64,000 nt of DNA from Rhodobacteraceae bacterium HLUCCO07 (GTDB lineage: Bacteria > Pseudomonadota > Alphaproteobacteria > Rhodobacterales > Rhodobacteraceae). A model generated the notes under the pieces. That model had not been told where the DNA came from, searched no databases, and worked only from the letters and a program-made list of their open reading frames with translations. This document shows positions 56,929-64,000 of the stretch, piece by piece. Both the position numbers and the translations under genes were made by a program. The first letter of the stretch is position 1, and the number at the start of each line of letters is the position of its first letter. Location: assembly GCA_001314705.1 (NCBI GenBank), contig LJSU01000028.1:62001-126000 (forward strand), read 5' to 3'.

Positions 56929-57705
56929 TCAGCGATCGCGGAATTGTGGCTCGCGTTTTTCCAGGAAGGCGGACATGCCTTCCTTCTGGTCCTCGGTGGC
57001 AAAGAGCGCGTGGAACACCCGGCGCTCGAACAAGAGCCCTTCGCGCAGCGTGGTCTCGAAGGAGCGGTTGACCGATTCCTTGACCGCCATGGTGGCGATC
57101 ATGCTTTTCTCGGCGATCTTCTGGGCCGCGCCCATCGCCTCCTTCATCAGCTCCTTGGCGGGGACGATGCGGCTGACCAGCCCGGCGCGCTCGGCCTCTT
57201 CGGCATCCATGAAGCGGCCGGTGAGGTTCATGTCCATCGCCTTGGCCTTGCCGATGGCACGGGTCAGACGCTGGGTGCCGCCGATCCCGGCCATGACGCC
57301 GAGGTTGATCTCGGGCTGGCCGAACTTGGCATTGTCGGCGGCGATGATGAAATCGCACATCATCGCCAGTTCGCAGCCGCCGCCCAGCGCGTAGCCGCCC
57401 ACGGCCGCGATGACGGGTTTGCGCACGCGGGTCACGGCGTCGGTCTCGTCGGTGAAGAGATCCGAGGTGAAGACGTCGGTGAAGCTTTTCTCGCTCATCA
57501 TCTTGATGTCGGCCCCGGCGGCGAAAGCCTTGTCGCTGCCGGTCAGCACGATGCAGCGCACCTTGTCGTTGGCTTGTGCCTCGGTCATCGCCTTGGCCAG
57601 TTCCCTGAGGAGCTGGTCGTTCAGCGCGTTGAGCGCATCGGGGCGGTTCAGACGGATGAGGCAGACGTGGTCTTCTACTTCGACGATGATCGTCTCATAG
57701 GCCAT
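56929..57705 (-). CDS. enoyl-CoA hydratase
   Basis: 258 residues from [10 protein letters not shown] (an ATG 6 nt upstream is in frame). Crotonase fold with the oxyanion-hole motifs [13 protein letters not shown] (about 60-72) and [19 protein letters not shown]; both catalytic Glu positions are present (GGGCELA and FGQPEINLG). C-terminal FLEKREPQF is typical. It hydrates trans-2-enoyl-CoA in beta-oxidation; strong similarity to the mitochondrial short-chain type. In related genomes this gene usually sits between mutM and rpsT (from memory); here rpsT is 24 kb away. Confidence 0.95.
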   Translation of the reverse strand: MAYETIIVEVEDHVCLIRLNRPDALNALNDQLLRELAKAMTEAQANDKVRCIVLTGSDKAFAAGADIKMMSEKSFTDVFTSDLFTDETDAVTRVRKPVIAAVGGYALGGGCELAMMCDFIIAADNAKFGQPEINLGVMAGIGGTQRLTRAIGKAKAMDMNLTGRFMDAEEAERAGLVSRIVPAKELMKEAMGAAQKIAEKSMIATMAVKESVNRSFETTLREGLLFERRVFHALFATEDQKEGMSAFLEKREPQFRDR

Positions 57706-57772
57706 GGTCATGTCGCTTTCGCTTGTTTCGGTCTAGGGGGGATTCCTTACCATTGTGGCGGGGTGGATCAAG

Positions 57773-58624
57773 TTATCTTTGGCATTGCGGGCAGTGAAAG
57801 GACGACCGTCCCGATTGCACGGTGCGGCGAATCGTGGCCGTGCAGCCGGGGGTGCGGCAGGGCTGGCCCGCGCGGTCGTAAACGTCGAAACGGTGCTGGA
57901 AATAGCTCAGTTCGCCGCTGGTCTGGCGAAAATCCCTGAGCGATGAACCGCCCGCCTCGATCGCCTCTTGCAGCACGGTGCGGATGACCGGAACGAGTGC
58001 CGCCACCCGCGCCGCCGAGATTCGCCCGGCACGGCGTGTGGGCGCGATATGGGCGCGGTAAAGCGCCTCGCAGACATAGATGTTGCCCAGGCCGGCGATG
58101 ATGCGCTGATCGAGCAGGGCCGATTTGACCGGGGTGTTCCTGCCCCTGAGCGCGGCGACGAGGTAGGCCTCGTTGAAGGCATTGCCGAGCGGCTCGGGGC
58201 CGAGCCTGGCCAGCAGCGGATGGGCATCGGCCCGGTCGGTGGGCAGGAGGTCCATCGCGCCGAAGCGGCGCGCGTCGTTGAAGGTGATCCGCGCGCCGTT
58301 CGCCATGTCGATGATGACGTGATCGTGTTTTTCGCGGGCCGGGTGGGCGTGGACAAATTGTCCCAGCGGGTCGCCCGAGACGGTCATCCGCCCTGACATG
58401 CCGAGGTGAATCAGCAGCGAGTCCCCCCCGTCGAGATCGGCGAGGATGTACTTGGAGCGTCGGCGGAGCCGTTCGACACGCCGCCCGGTCAGGCGTGCGG
58501 CGAAATCGGGCGGGAAGGGCCAGCGCAGATCGGGGCGGTTGACCTGCGCATGGGTGATTACCTGCCCCTCCATCGATGGGGCAAGACCACGGCGGACAGT
58601 TTCAACCTCGGGCAACTCGGGCAT
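57773..58624 (-). CDS. mutM: bifunctional DNA-formamidopyrimidine glycosylase/AP lyase
   Basis: 283 residues. The catalytic N-terminus [13 protein letters not shown] (Pro2 and Glu3) is exact. Lys in [12 protein letters not shown], the helix-two-turn-helix with [17 protein letters not shown], and a C-terminal zinc finger with CRTPGC...CPQC. It excises 8-oxoguanine and formamidopyrimidines. It shares its upstream region with the divergent ubiE; downstream is the enoyl-CoA hydratase on the same strand. Confidence 0.97.
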   Translation of the reverse strand: MPELPEVETVRRGLAPSMEGQVITHAQVNRPDLRWPFPPDFAARLTGRRVERLRRRSKYILADLDGGDSLLIHLGMSGRMTVSGDPLGQFVHAHPAREKHDHVIIDMANGARITFNDARRFGAMDLLPTDRADAHPLLARLGPEPLGNAFNEAYLVAALRGRNTPVKSALLDQRIIAGLGNIYVCEALYRAHIAPTRRAGRISAARVAALVPVIRTVLQEAIEAGGSSLRDFRQTSGELSYFQHRFDVYDRAGQPCRTPGCTATIRRTVQSGRSSFHCPQCQR

Positions 58625-58705
58625 GGGGCCTCGCGGTCATCGGGGCGCATTGTGCGCGCGTAACGCCGCGTATAAGAGTGGGCGGACAGCATCAAGGCAA
58701 GCCAA

Positions 58706-59449
58706 ATGACCGGGAAGACCACGCATTTCGGATTTCAGGATATCCCCGAGGCAGAGAAGGCCGGGCGCGTGCGCGGCGTATTCGGGTCGGTCGCGTCGAA
58801 ATACGACGTGATGAACGACGCGATGAGCCTTGGCATTCACCGCATCTGGAAGGATGCGATGATGGACTGGCTCGCCCCCCGACCCGGACAGCGGCTTCTG
58901 GATGTGGCGGGTGGCACGGGCGACATCGCGTTCCGCTTTCTCAAGCGCTCGGGGCATGGGGAGGCTACGGTGCTTGATCTGACCGAGCCGATGCTGATCG
59001 AGGGGCGCAAGCGGGCCGAGGCGGTCAACCTGTCGCACAGTCTTGACTGGGTGGTGGGCGATGCGATGGCGTTGCCCTTTGATGACAGCGTTTTCGACGT
59101 CTACACGATCTCGTTCGGAATCCGCAACGTGACGCGACCGCAGGAGGCCCTGAACGAAGCGTTCCGCGTGCTCAGGCCGGGCGGGCGGCTGATTGTACTG
59201 GAGTTCAGCCAGATTCCCAATGACCTGATGCAGAAGGTTTACGATCTCTATTCCTTCAACATCATTCCGCGCATGGGCGCGGCGATCGCGAATGACCGCG
59301 ATTCGTATCAGTATCTTGTTGAATCGATACGCAAGTTCCCGGATCAGGAGACGTTCCTCGACATGGTGAAAGCGGCCGGGTTCGAGCAGGCGAAGTATCG
59401 CAACCTGTCGATGGGCATCGCCTGTCTGCATTCGGGCTGGAAGCTGTGA
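58706..59449 (+). CDS. ubiE: ubiquinone/menaquinone biosynthesis C-methyltransferase UbiE
   Basis: 247 residues, family length. N-terminal [32 protein letters not shown]-binding [51 protein letters not shown] and the C-terminal [11 protein letters not shown] are all diagnostic. It methylates C2 of the quinone ring in the ubiquinone pathway. Followed after 10 bp by ubiB, likely one transcript. Confidence 0.97.
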   Translation: MTGKTTHFGFQDIPEAEKAGRVRGVFGSVASKYDVMNDAMSLGIHRIWKDAMMDWLAPRPGQRLLDVAGGTGDIAFRFLKRSGHGEATVLDLTEPMLIEGRKRAEAVNLSHSLDWVVGDAMALPFDDSVFDVYTISFGIRNVTRPQEALNEAFRVLRPGGRLIVLEFSQIPNDLMQKVYDLYSFNIIPRMGAAIANDRDSYQYLVESIRKFPDQETFLDMVKAAGFEQAKYRNLSMGIACLHSGWKL

Positions 59450-59459
59450 GGCGCGCGGG

Positions 59460-60992
59460 ATGAGGGGTCCGCACAATATCATCCGCCTGATCCGTACCGG
59501 TGCGACGCTGGAGCGGACCGGGGCGATGACGGTGATCCTCGATGCGTTCGAGGCGCCGAAATTCATGCGGATGGTGCTGCGCGCGCTGGTCTGGCCGGTG
59601 CAATGGCTGGGCGAAAAGGGGGATCCCGCGATGCCGCCCGCGACCCGCGCGCTGAGCGCGCTGGGCCCCGCCTATATCAAGTTCGGGCAGATCCTGAGCA
59701 CCCGGCCCGACGTGGTGGGCGACGAGCTGGCCCAACATCTGCGGGTCTTGCAGGACAAGCTGCCGCCTTTTTCCATGGCCGAGGCGCGCGCAACGGTTCA
59801 GGATGCGCTGGGCCTGCCCGTGGGCGAGATTTTCGACAGTTTCAGCGAACCGGTGGCGGCGGCCTCGATCGCGCAGGTGCATCGCGCGCGGCTCAGGGAC
59901 ACGAGCGAGGACGTGGCGGTCAAGGTGCTGAGGCCGGGGATCGAGCGGGCGTTCCGGCGCGATATCGACGCCTTTTACCTTGCCGCCGATGTGATCGAGT
60001 TCCTGTCGCCTGCATCGCGGCGCTTGCGCCCGCGCGATGTGATCACTCATTTCGAGGGCGTGGTTCGCGGCGAGCTCGACCTGCGGCTCGAAGCGGCCTC
60101 GGCCAGTGAATTCGCGGCCAACACCTCAGAAGATGCGGGCTTCCGTCTGCCGGATGTGAAATGGCCGTTTTCGGGCCGTCGCGTGATGGTGATGGGCTGG
60201 GCCGAGGGGGTGGCGCTGGGCGACAACGCGGCGCTGGATGCGGCGGGCCATGATCGTCGCGCGCTGGGCGAGCGGGTGTTGCAGCTCTTCCTGAGCCATG
60301 CGCTGCGCGACGGATTCTTTCATGCCGACATGCATCAGGGCAACCTCAAGGTCGCGGCGAATGGCGATATCATCGCCTATGATTTCGGGATCATGGGGCA
60401 TATCGACGAATACACCCGCCGGGTCTATGCCGAGATCCTCTATGGTTTCATCCAGCGCGATTACAAACGCGTGGCCGAAGTGCATTTCGAGGCCGGATAC
60501 GTGCCCGCCGATCAGGACGTGGACGCCTTTGCCCGCGCACTCAGGGTGGTGGGCGAGCCGATTTTCGGCATGGATGCCAGCCAGATCTCGATGGGGCGGC
60601 TTCTGAGCTATCTCTTTGAAGTCACGGAGCGTTTCGGAATGGAAACGCGCACCGAGCTGATCCTTTTGCAGCGCACGATGGTGGTGGTCGAGGGGGTGGC
60701 GCGATCGCTGTCGCCCAATCTCAACATATGGGACGTGGCCAAGCCCATCGTCGGCGACTACATCCAGCAATCCATCGGCCCCAAGGCGCTGGCCCGGGAC
60801 ATGGCGAAAACCGCGCGGGTGCTGGCGCGGTTCGGCCCGCGCCTGCCCGGCATGGTCGAGGCCGCGCTCATCCGGCAAAGCCTTCCGCCTGCCCCGCCCC
60901 GGCCCGAGACCCGTCCATGGGTGCACGCGCTTTGGCTTGTCGGTGGTGTGGCGCTGGGAGCGGGGGGCGCTGCGCTTGTGATGTCACAATGA
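59460..60992 (+). CDS. ubiB: ubiquinone biosynthesis regulatory protein kinase-like UbiB
   Basis: 510 residues. ADCK/UbiB family: the KxGQ motif YIKFGQILSTRPDVVGDEL (about 75-95), the Ala-rich loop VAAASIAQVHRARL, the ATP-Lys VAVKVLRPGI, catalytic HADMHQGNLKV and metal-binding AYDFGIMGH. The C-terminus has a single membrane helix (LWLVGGVALGAGGAALVMS). It is an atypical ATPase needed for early ubiquinone synthesis, bound to the inner membrane. Follows ubiE by 10 bp. Confidence 0.96.
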   Translation: MRGPHNIIRLIRTGATLERTGAMTVILDAFEAPKFMRMVLRALVWPVQWLGEKGDPAMPPATRALSALGPAYIKFGQILSTRPDVVGDELAQHLRVLQDKLPPFSMAEARATVQDALGLPVGEIFDSFSEPVAAASIAQVHRARLRDTSEDVAVKVLRPGIERAFRRDIDAFYLAADVIEFLSPASRRLRPRDVITHFEGVVRGELDLRLEAASASEFAANTSEDAGFRLPDVKWPFSGRRVMVMGWAEGVALGDNAALDAAGHDRRALGERVLQLFLSHALRDGFFHADMHQGNLKVAANGDIIAYDFGIMGHIDEYTRRVYAEILYGFIQRDYKRVAEVHFEAGYVPADQDVDAFARALRVVGEPIFGMDASQISMGRLLSYLFEVTERFGMETRTELILLQRTMVVVEGVARSLSPNLNIWDVAKPIVGDYIQQSIGPKALARDMAKTARVLARFGPRLPGMVEAALIRQSLPPAPPRPETRPWVHALWLVGGVALGAGGAALVMSQ

Positions 60993-61049
60993 CGATCTGC
61001 GGCGCGGTCATCTGCACTGGCAGATTTGTGACAGTTGGGCAGGCGCGTG

Positions 61050-61082
61050 TTTCACGGTGAAATGGGCTGTTTTTTCACGGTG
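61050..61082. promoter_or_regulatory. repeated TTTCACGGTG element upstream of yjbH
   Basis: TTTCACGGTGAAA (61050-61062) is a perfect 13-bp palindrome, and TTTCACGGTG recurs in direct orientation at 61073-61082, 23 bp later (about two helical turns). Both lie 45-77 bp before the yjbH-like start, an operator position. Confidence 0.55.
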
Positions 61083-61126
61083 CAGTATCGCATAAGCTGT
61101 CAGGGATTAATTGGAGTGGCAGCGCG

Positions 61127-63268
61127 ATGCGGGTTACGACGCCGGCGATGATTATCGGGTTTGTGGCGATGGTGCCGATGGCGGCCCATGGTGACAACCT
61201 GACCACCAGATCGAAGAACATGTATGGCACGCCCGGTGGGTTGATCGACATGCCCACGGCCGAGATGGCCGAGGACGGGGAATTATCCGCCACGGTTTCG
61301 CATTTCGGGGATACAACCAAGACGACGTTGAGCTTTCAGGTCGCGCCGCGCCTGACCGGATCGTTTCGCTATTCGTCGTTGCGCGACTACCGTCCGGGAC
61401 GGGGCGGGGCGAATCCCTATCCCAATTCGTCGTATTATGACCGCAGCTTCGATCTGCGCTATCAGGTCCTGACCGAAGGCGACTACCGGCCGGCGGTGGC
61501 GGTCGGCCTGCGTGATTTCATGGGCACCGGGCTTTATGGCGGTGAATACGTGGTCGCGACCAAGGAAATCGGATCGCGGCTGCGCCTGACCGGCGGAGTC
61601 GGTTGGGGTCGGCTTGGCAGTTTCGACAGTTTCGGGAGCACCGGCACCCGCCCGACAGGCGTCATCGGTTCCGGCGGCATTCCAAATACCGACCGATGGT
61701 TCCGCGGGCCGATGTCGGGTTTTGGCGGGCTGAGCTACCAGGCGAGTGAGCGGCTGAGCTTCAAGGCCGAGTATTCGACCGACGCCTATCTCGAAGAGCG
61801 TGGCGCCGGGCAGGACCCGGGGGCGAACCTGTTCCGACGTGAAAGCCCATGGAATTTCGGTCTCGATTACCAGGTCAGCGACAGCATCAACCTCGGCGCC
61901 TATTACATGTATGGCTCGGAAGTCGGTGTGCGGATGAGCATTGCACTCAACCCCAAGGCATCGCCGGTGCCGGGCGGGTCCGACACGGCCCCCGTGCCGG
62001 TTTCGGTGCGCCCGCAGTTCTCGGCCCGCGATCTGGGCTGGGCCGACACGCCCGGGGCCCGCGACAGGTTGAGCGACGAGGTTGCGCAAAGCCTGGCCCG
62101 GGAGGGGCTGATCCTCGAGGGGATGGAGGTCGACTCCCGGCATGCGCGGGTTCTCTTGCGTAACCACCGCTGGGATGTCGAGTCTCAGGCCGCTGGCCGT
62201 GCGGCCCGCGTTCTGAGCCGCGTGATGCCGGATTCCGTCGAACATTTCACCATCGGGCAAAGCTATCGCGGCATGCCGGCCGGTGCGGTGACCATGCGGC
62301 GAAGCGATGTCGAGGCGCTGGAAAACGCGCCCGCCACAGAGATGTTCGATCGCGTGACCTTCAGCGGCAATGGCGCGGCATGGGCGGGAATGGACGTTGC
62401 CCCGGACAATTATCCGCGGCTGGAATGGAGCCTCGCCCCGTTCTTGAAACTCGGTGTTTTCGATCCGGATTCGCCGGTCAAGGCAGATGCGGGGGTGCGC
62501 CTGTCGGGCGACTATCACGTCGCGCCCGGCTGGGTTCTGTCAAGCGCTGTGTCGGTCAAGGCGGCGGGGAATCTCGACGATCCCCCCAGTGGCCGGTCGG
62601 GGGCGGGTCCGGGCACGCTGCCAAAGGTGCGATCGAACGCGCGCTTCTATGCCGAGGGCAACGACCCGCGGCTCGATCATCTGACAATCGCGAAATATGG
62701 CCGGCTGGGTGATGACTGGTATGGCCGCGTGACGTTCGGCTACCTTGAACAGATGTATGCCGGTGCCTCGGGCGAGGTCCTTTGGAAACCGGTGGACAGC
62801 CCTCTCGCGCTGGGCGCCGAGTTGAACTATGTCGCGCAGCGCGACTTTGATCAGGGTTTCGGACTGCGCGATTACGATATCGCGACCGGCCACCTGTCGG
62901 CCTATTACGATTTCGGTAACGGCTTTCACGGGCAGCTTGACATGGGCCGATACCTTGCCGGCGACTGGGGGGCCACCGTGGCGCTCGACCGGGAATTCGA
63001 CAATGGCTGGCGTGTGGGGGCCTATGTGACCAAGACCGACGTCTCGACCGCCGCCTTTGGCGAGGGGTCGTTCGACAAGGGCATCCGCATCACGGTGCCG
63101 TTGAGTTGGGCGATCGGCTCGGCCACGCGCAAGAAGAACGACATCAATATCCAGTCGCTGACCCGTGATGGCGGTGCGCGCGTCAATGTGGATGGTCGGC
63201 TTTACGAGGCAGTGCGCGACACCCACCGACCGCAGATGGCCAAGACATGGGGGAAATTCTGGAGATGA
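61127..63268 (+). CDS. YjbH/GfcD-family outer-membrane protein
   Basis: 713 residues with a signal peptide (MRVTTPAMIIGFVAMVPMAAHG). The start of the mature part, NMYGTPGGLIDMPTAEMAEDGELSATVSHFG, is the YjbH hallmark. Two beta-barrel-like parts follow: about 25-300 and 430-690, rich in alternating aromatic/polar strands, joined by a more soluble segment. YjbH (GfcD) works in export or assembly of exopolysaccharide or group 4 capsule in the outer membrane. It overlaps the next gene by 4 nt. No polysaccharide polymerase or glycosyltransferase is in the window. Confidence 0.88.
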   Translation: MRVTTPAMIIGFVAMVPMAAHGDNLTTRSKNMYGTPGGLIDMPTAEMAEDGELSATVSHFGDTTKTTLSFQVAPRLTGSFRYSSLRDYRPGRGGANPYPNSSYYDRSFDLRYQVLTEGDYRPAVAVGLRDFMGTGLYGGEYVVATKEIGSRLRLTGGVGWGRLGSFDSFGSTGTRPTGVIGSGGIPNTDRWFRGPMSGFGGLSYQASERLSFKAEYSTDAYLEERGAGQDPGANLFRRESPWNFGLDYQVSDSINLGAYYMYGSEVGVRMSIALNPKASPVPGGSDTAPVPVSVRPQFSARDLGWADTPGARDRLSDEVAQSLAREGLILEGMEVDSRHARVLLRNHRWDVESQAAGRAARVLSRVMPDSVEHFTIGQSYRGMPAGAVTMRRSDVEALENAPATEMFDRVTFSGNGAAWAGMDVAPDNYPRLEWSLAPFLKLGVFDPDSPVKADAGVRLSGDYHVAPGWVLSSAVSVKAAGNLDDPPSGRSGAGPGTLPKVRSNARFYAEGNDPRLDHLTIAKYGRLGDDWYGRVTFGYLEQMYAGASGEVLWKPVDSPLALGAELNYVAQRDFDQGFGLRDYDIATGHLSAYYDFGNGFHGQLDMGRYLAGDWGATVALDREFDNGWRVGAYVTKTDVSTAAFGEGSFDKGIRITVPLSWAIGSATRKKNDINIQSLTRDGGARVNVDGRLYEAVRDTHRPQMAKTWGKFWR

Positions 63269-63948
63269 AGCGTTCACATGTCGGCCTGCTGTTGAGTGCC
63301 TGCCTTGTCCTTGCCGCCTGCGGCAACCGGCCCGGCCAGAGTCAGCTCGAGGTGCTCAGGACCGCGGTCTCGGACGTGTTCAAGTCATCGGGTCAGGAGG
63401 ACAACGGCGGCGCGACAGCCGAACAGATCGCGGCCGAGATTGATGCAGGGCTCAAGGGCACCGATCTGCCGCTGAGCCTTGCCGTGGTCGAGGCGCGCAA
63501 CAGCACGACGCTCCTGACCCGGATCGAGACCAATGGCCCCCATGGCACATGGGCCGCGCCGGACCGTCGGACGATCATCATGAAGGACGGGCTGATTACC
63601 GCGACGCGGGGGCTCGGAAATGACATCATGTCATCCGAAACCGGAGAGATTGCCGCGCTCGTCACCGCCCGCCAAGAGGGTCAGGCGCAGCGCGTTCACC
63701 GCTATCTTGACGGTGAAAACCACACCGTGGATATGCGCGCCACGTGCCGTGTGACCCGTGGCGGCGAAAAGATGGTCGAAAGTGCGCGGTTCGAGGCGAA
63801 AGCGATCGAGATGACCGAAAGCTGCGACACCGGAGCGCGTCGTTTCGTGAACACCTACATGGTCGACACGCAGGGCGACGTTGTGCAGTCGCGCCAGTGG
63901 GCGAGCCCCGATACAGGGCACATCTTTATCCAGGCCCTGCGCAAGTAA
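63265..63948 (+). CDS. YjbF/GfcB-family lipoprotein
   Basis: 227 residues. Lipoprotein signal MKRSHVGLLLSACLVLAAC with the lipobox Cys at 19, then a beta-rich domain (LPLSLAVVEARNSTTLLTRIETNGPHGTWAAPDRRTIIMKDGLITATRGLGNDIMSS) characteristic of YjbF. The ATGA overlap with the YjbH-like gene indicates translational coupling. In E. coli the pair belongs to yjbEFGH; here yjbE and yjbG counterparts are absent and the order is H-F. It is probably anchored to the inner leaflet of the outer membrane. Confidence 0.9.
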   Translation: MKRSHVGLLLSACLVLAACGNRPGQSQLEVLRTAVSDVFKSSGQEDNGGATAEQIAAEIDAGLKGTDLPLSLAVVEARNSTTLLTRIETNGPHGTWAAPDRRTIIMKDGLITATRGLGNDIMSSETGEIAALVTARQEGQAQRVHRYLDGENHTVDMRATCRVTRGGEKMVESARFEAKAIEMTESCDTGARRFVNTYMVDTQGDVVQSRQWASPDTGHIFIQALRK

Positions 63949-63960
63949 GTGACCAAATGA

Positions 63961-63986
63961 AAACGGCGGCCCACAGGCCGCCGTTT
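63961..63986 (+). terminator. terminator after the yjbHF pair
   Basis: An 11-bp perfect stem AAACGGCGGCC / GGCCGCCGTTT with a CACA loop, 12 bp after the lipoprotein stop. The T tract is short (TTTCC), but the A-rich flank suggests it can act in both directions. Confidence 0.75.
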
Positions 63987-64000
63987 CCAAAAACCGGTCG

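Noticed and set aside
56700-56930. Integration site of a genomic island at tRNA-Met
   Set aside because: No integrase gene and no repeated 3' tRNA end were seen nearby.

Overview
The window is GC-rich chromosomal DNA from an alphaproteobacterium, most likely a marine Rhodobacteraceae (Roseobacter-group) member. The basis is the gene content and protein style: an rpsT-dnaA-dnaN-recF-gyrB replication block, glcDEF, a TAT-exported TRAP solute-binding protein, an E. coli-type bd oxidase cluster with CydX, a phasin, a dodecin, and the mutM/ubiE/ubiB neighbourhood. No rRNA operon, CRISPR array, integrase, transposase or prophage was seen. It looks like core chromosome with a few local insertions.

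Layout. 0-4 kb: the 3' end of a GabD-type semialdehyde dehydrogenase, a four-module envelope protein, a small heat-shock protein, a gene-poor stretch and an exported trypsin-like protease. 4-9.2 kb (minus strand): glycolate oxidase glcD-glcE-(small membrane protein)-glcF, with pyrF upstream. 9.5-16.7 kb: an AI-2E-family permease, clpB behind a convincing sigma-32-type promoter, dnaX and a small tyrosine-phosphatase-like protein. 16.9-24.2 kb: a complete TRAP transporter (SBP, an unusually large small-permease, a very large permease with a cytoplasmic-looking coiled-coil tail), a CaiB/AMACR-family gene and an MFS exporter. 24.5-32.8 kb (minus strand): gyrB, lysE-like, recF, a MazF/PemK-like gene, dnaN, dnaA, rpsT. 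The dnaA-rpsT spacer carries repeats and GANTC sites but no clear DnaA box. 33-41.8 kb: map, MFS, DUF2189, rsmD, a ferredoxin-reductase-type flavoprotein divergent from a Prx5 peroxiredoxin, glpD-glpK. 41.9-50 kb: oxyR-like regulator divergent from a second peroxiredoxin, then cydDC and cydABX with a perfect FNR box before cydA. 50-56.6 kb: phosphoribosyltransferase, dodecin, phasin, Crp/Fnr regulator, a two-kinase fusion, a periplasmic protein, a YfcG-like GST, MscS. 56.7-61 kb: tRNA-Met, enoyl-CoA hydratase, mutM, ubiE, ubiB. 61-64 kb: a YjbH-YjbF envelope/exopolysaccharide pair behind a repeated palindromic site.

Working together. The clearest functional theme is oxygen and redox management: OxyR plus a peroxiredoxin next to a microaerobically controlled bd oxidase, a second peroxiredoxin facing an FAD reductase, quinone biosynthesis (ubiE, ubiB), and glycerol-3-phosphate and glycolate dehydrogenases that feed the quinone pool. 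I did not find a system I can confidently call new. The best leads are the single-cysteine OxyR, the TRAP permease tail, the MazF-like gene inside the dnaN-recF interval, and the operator-like repeats before yjbH and dnaA.
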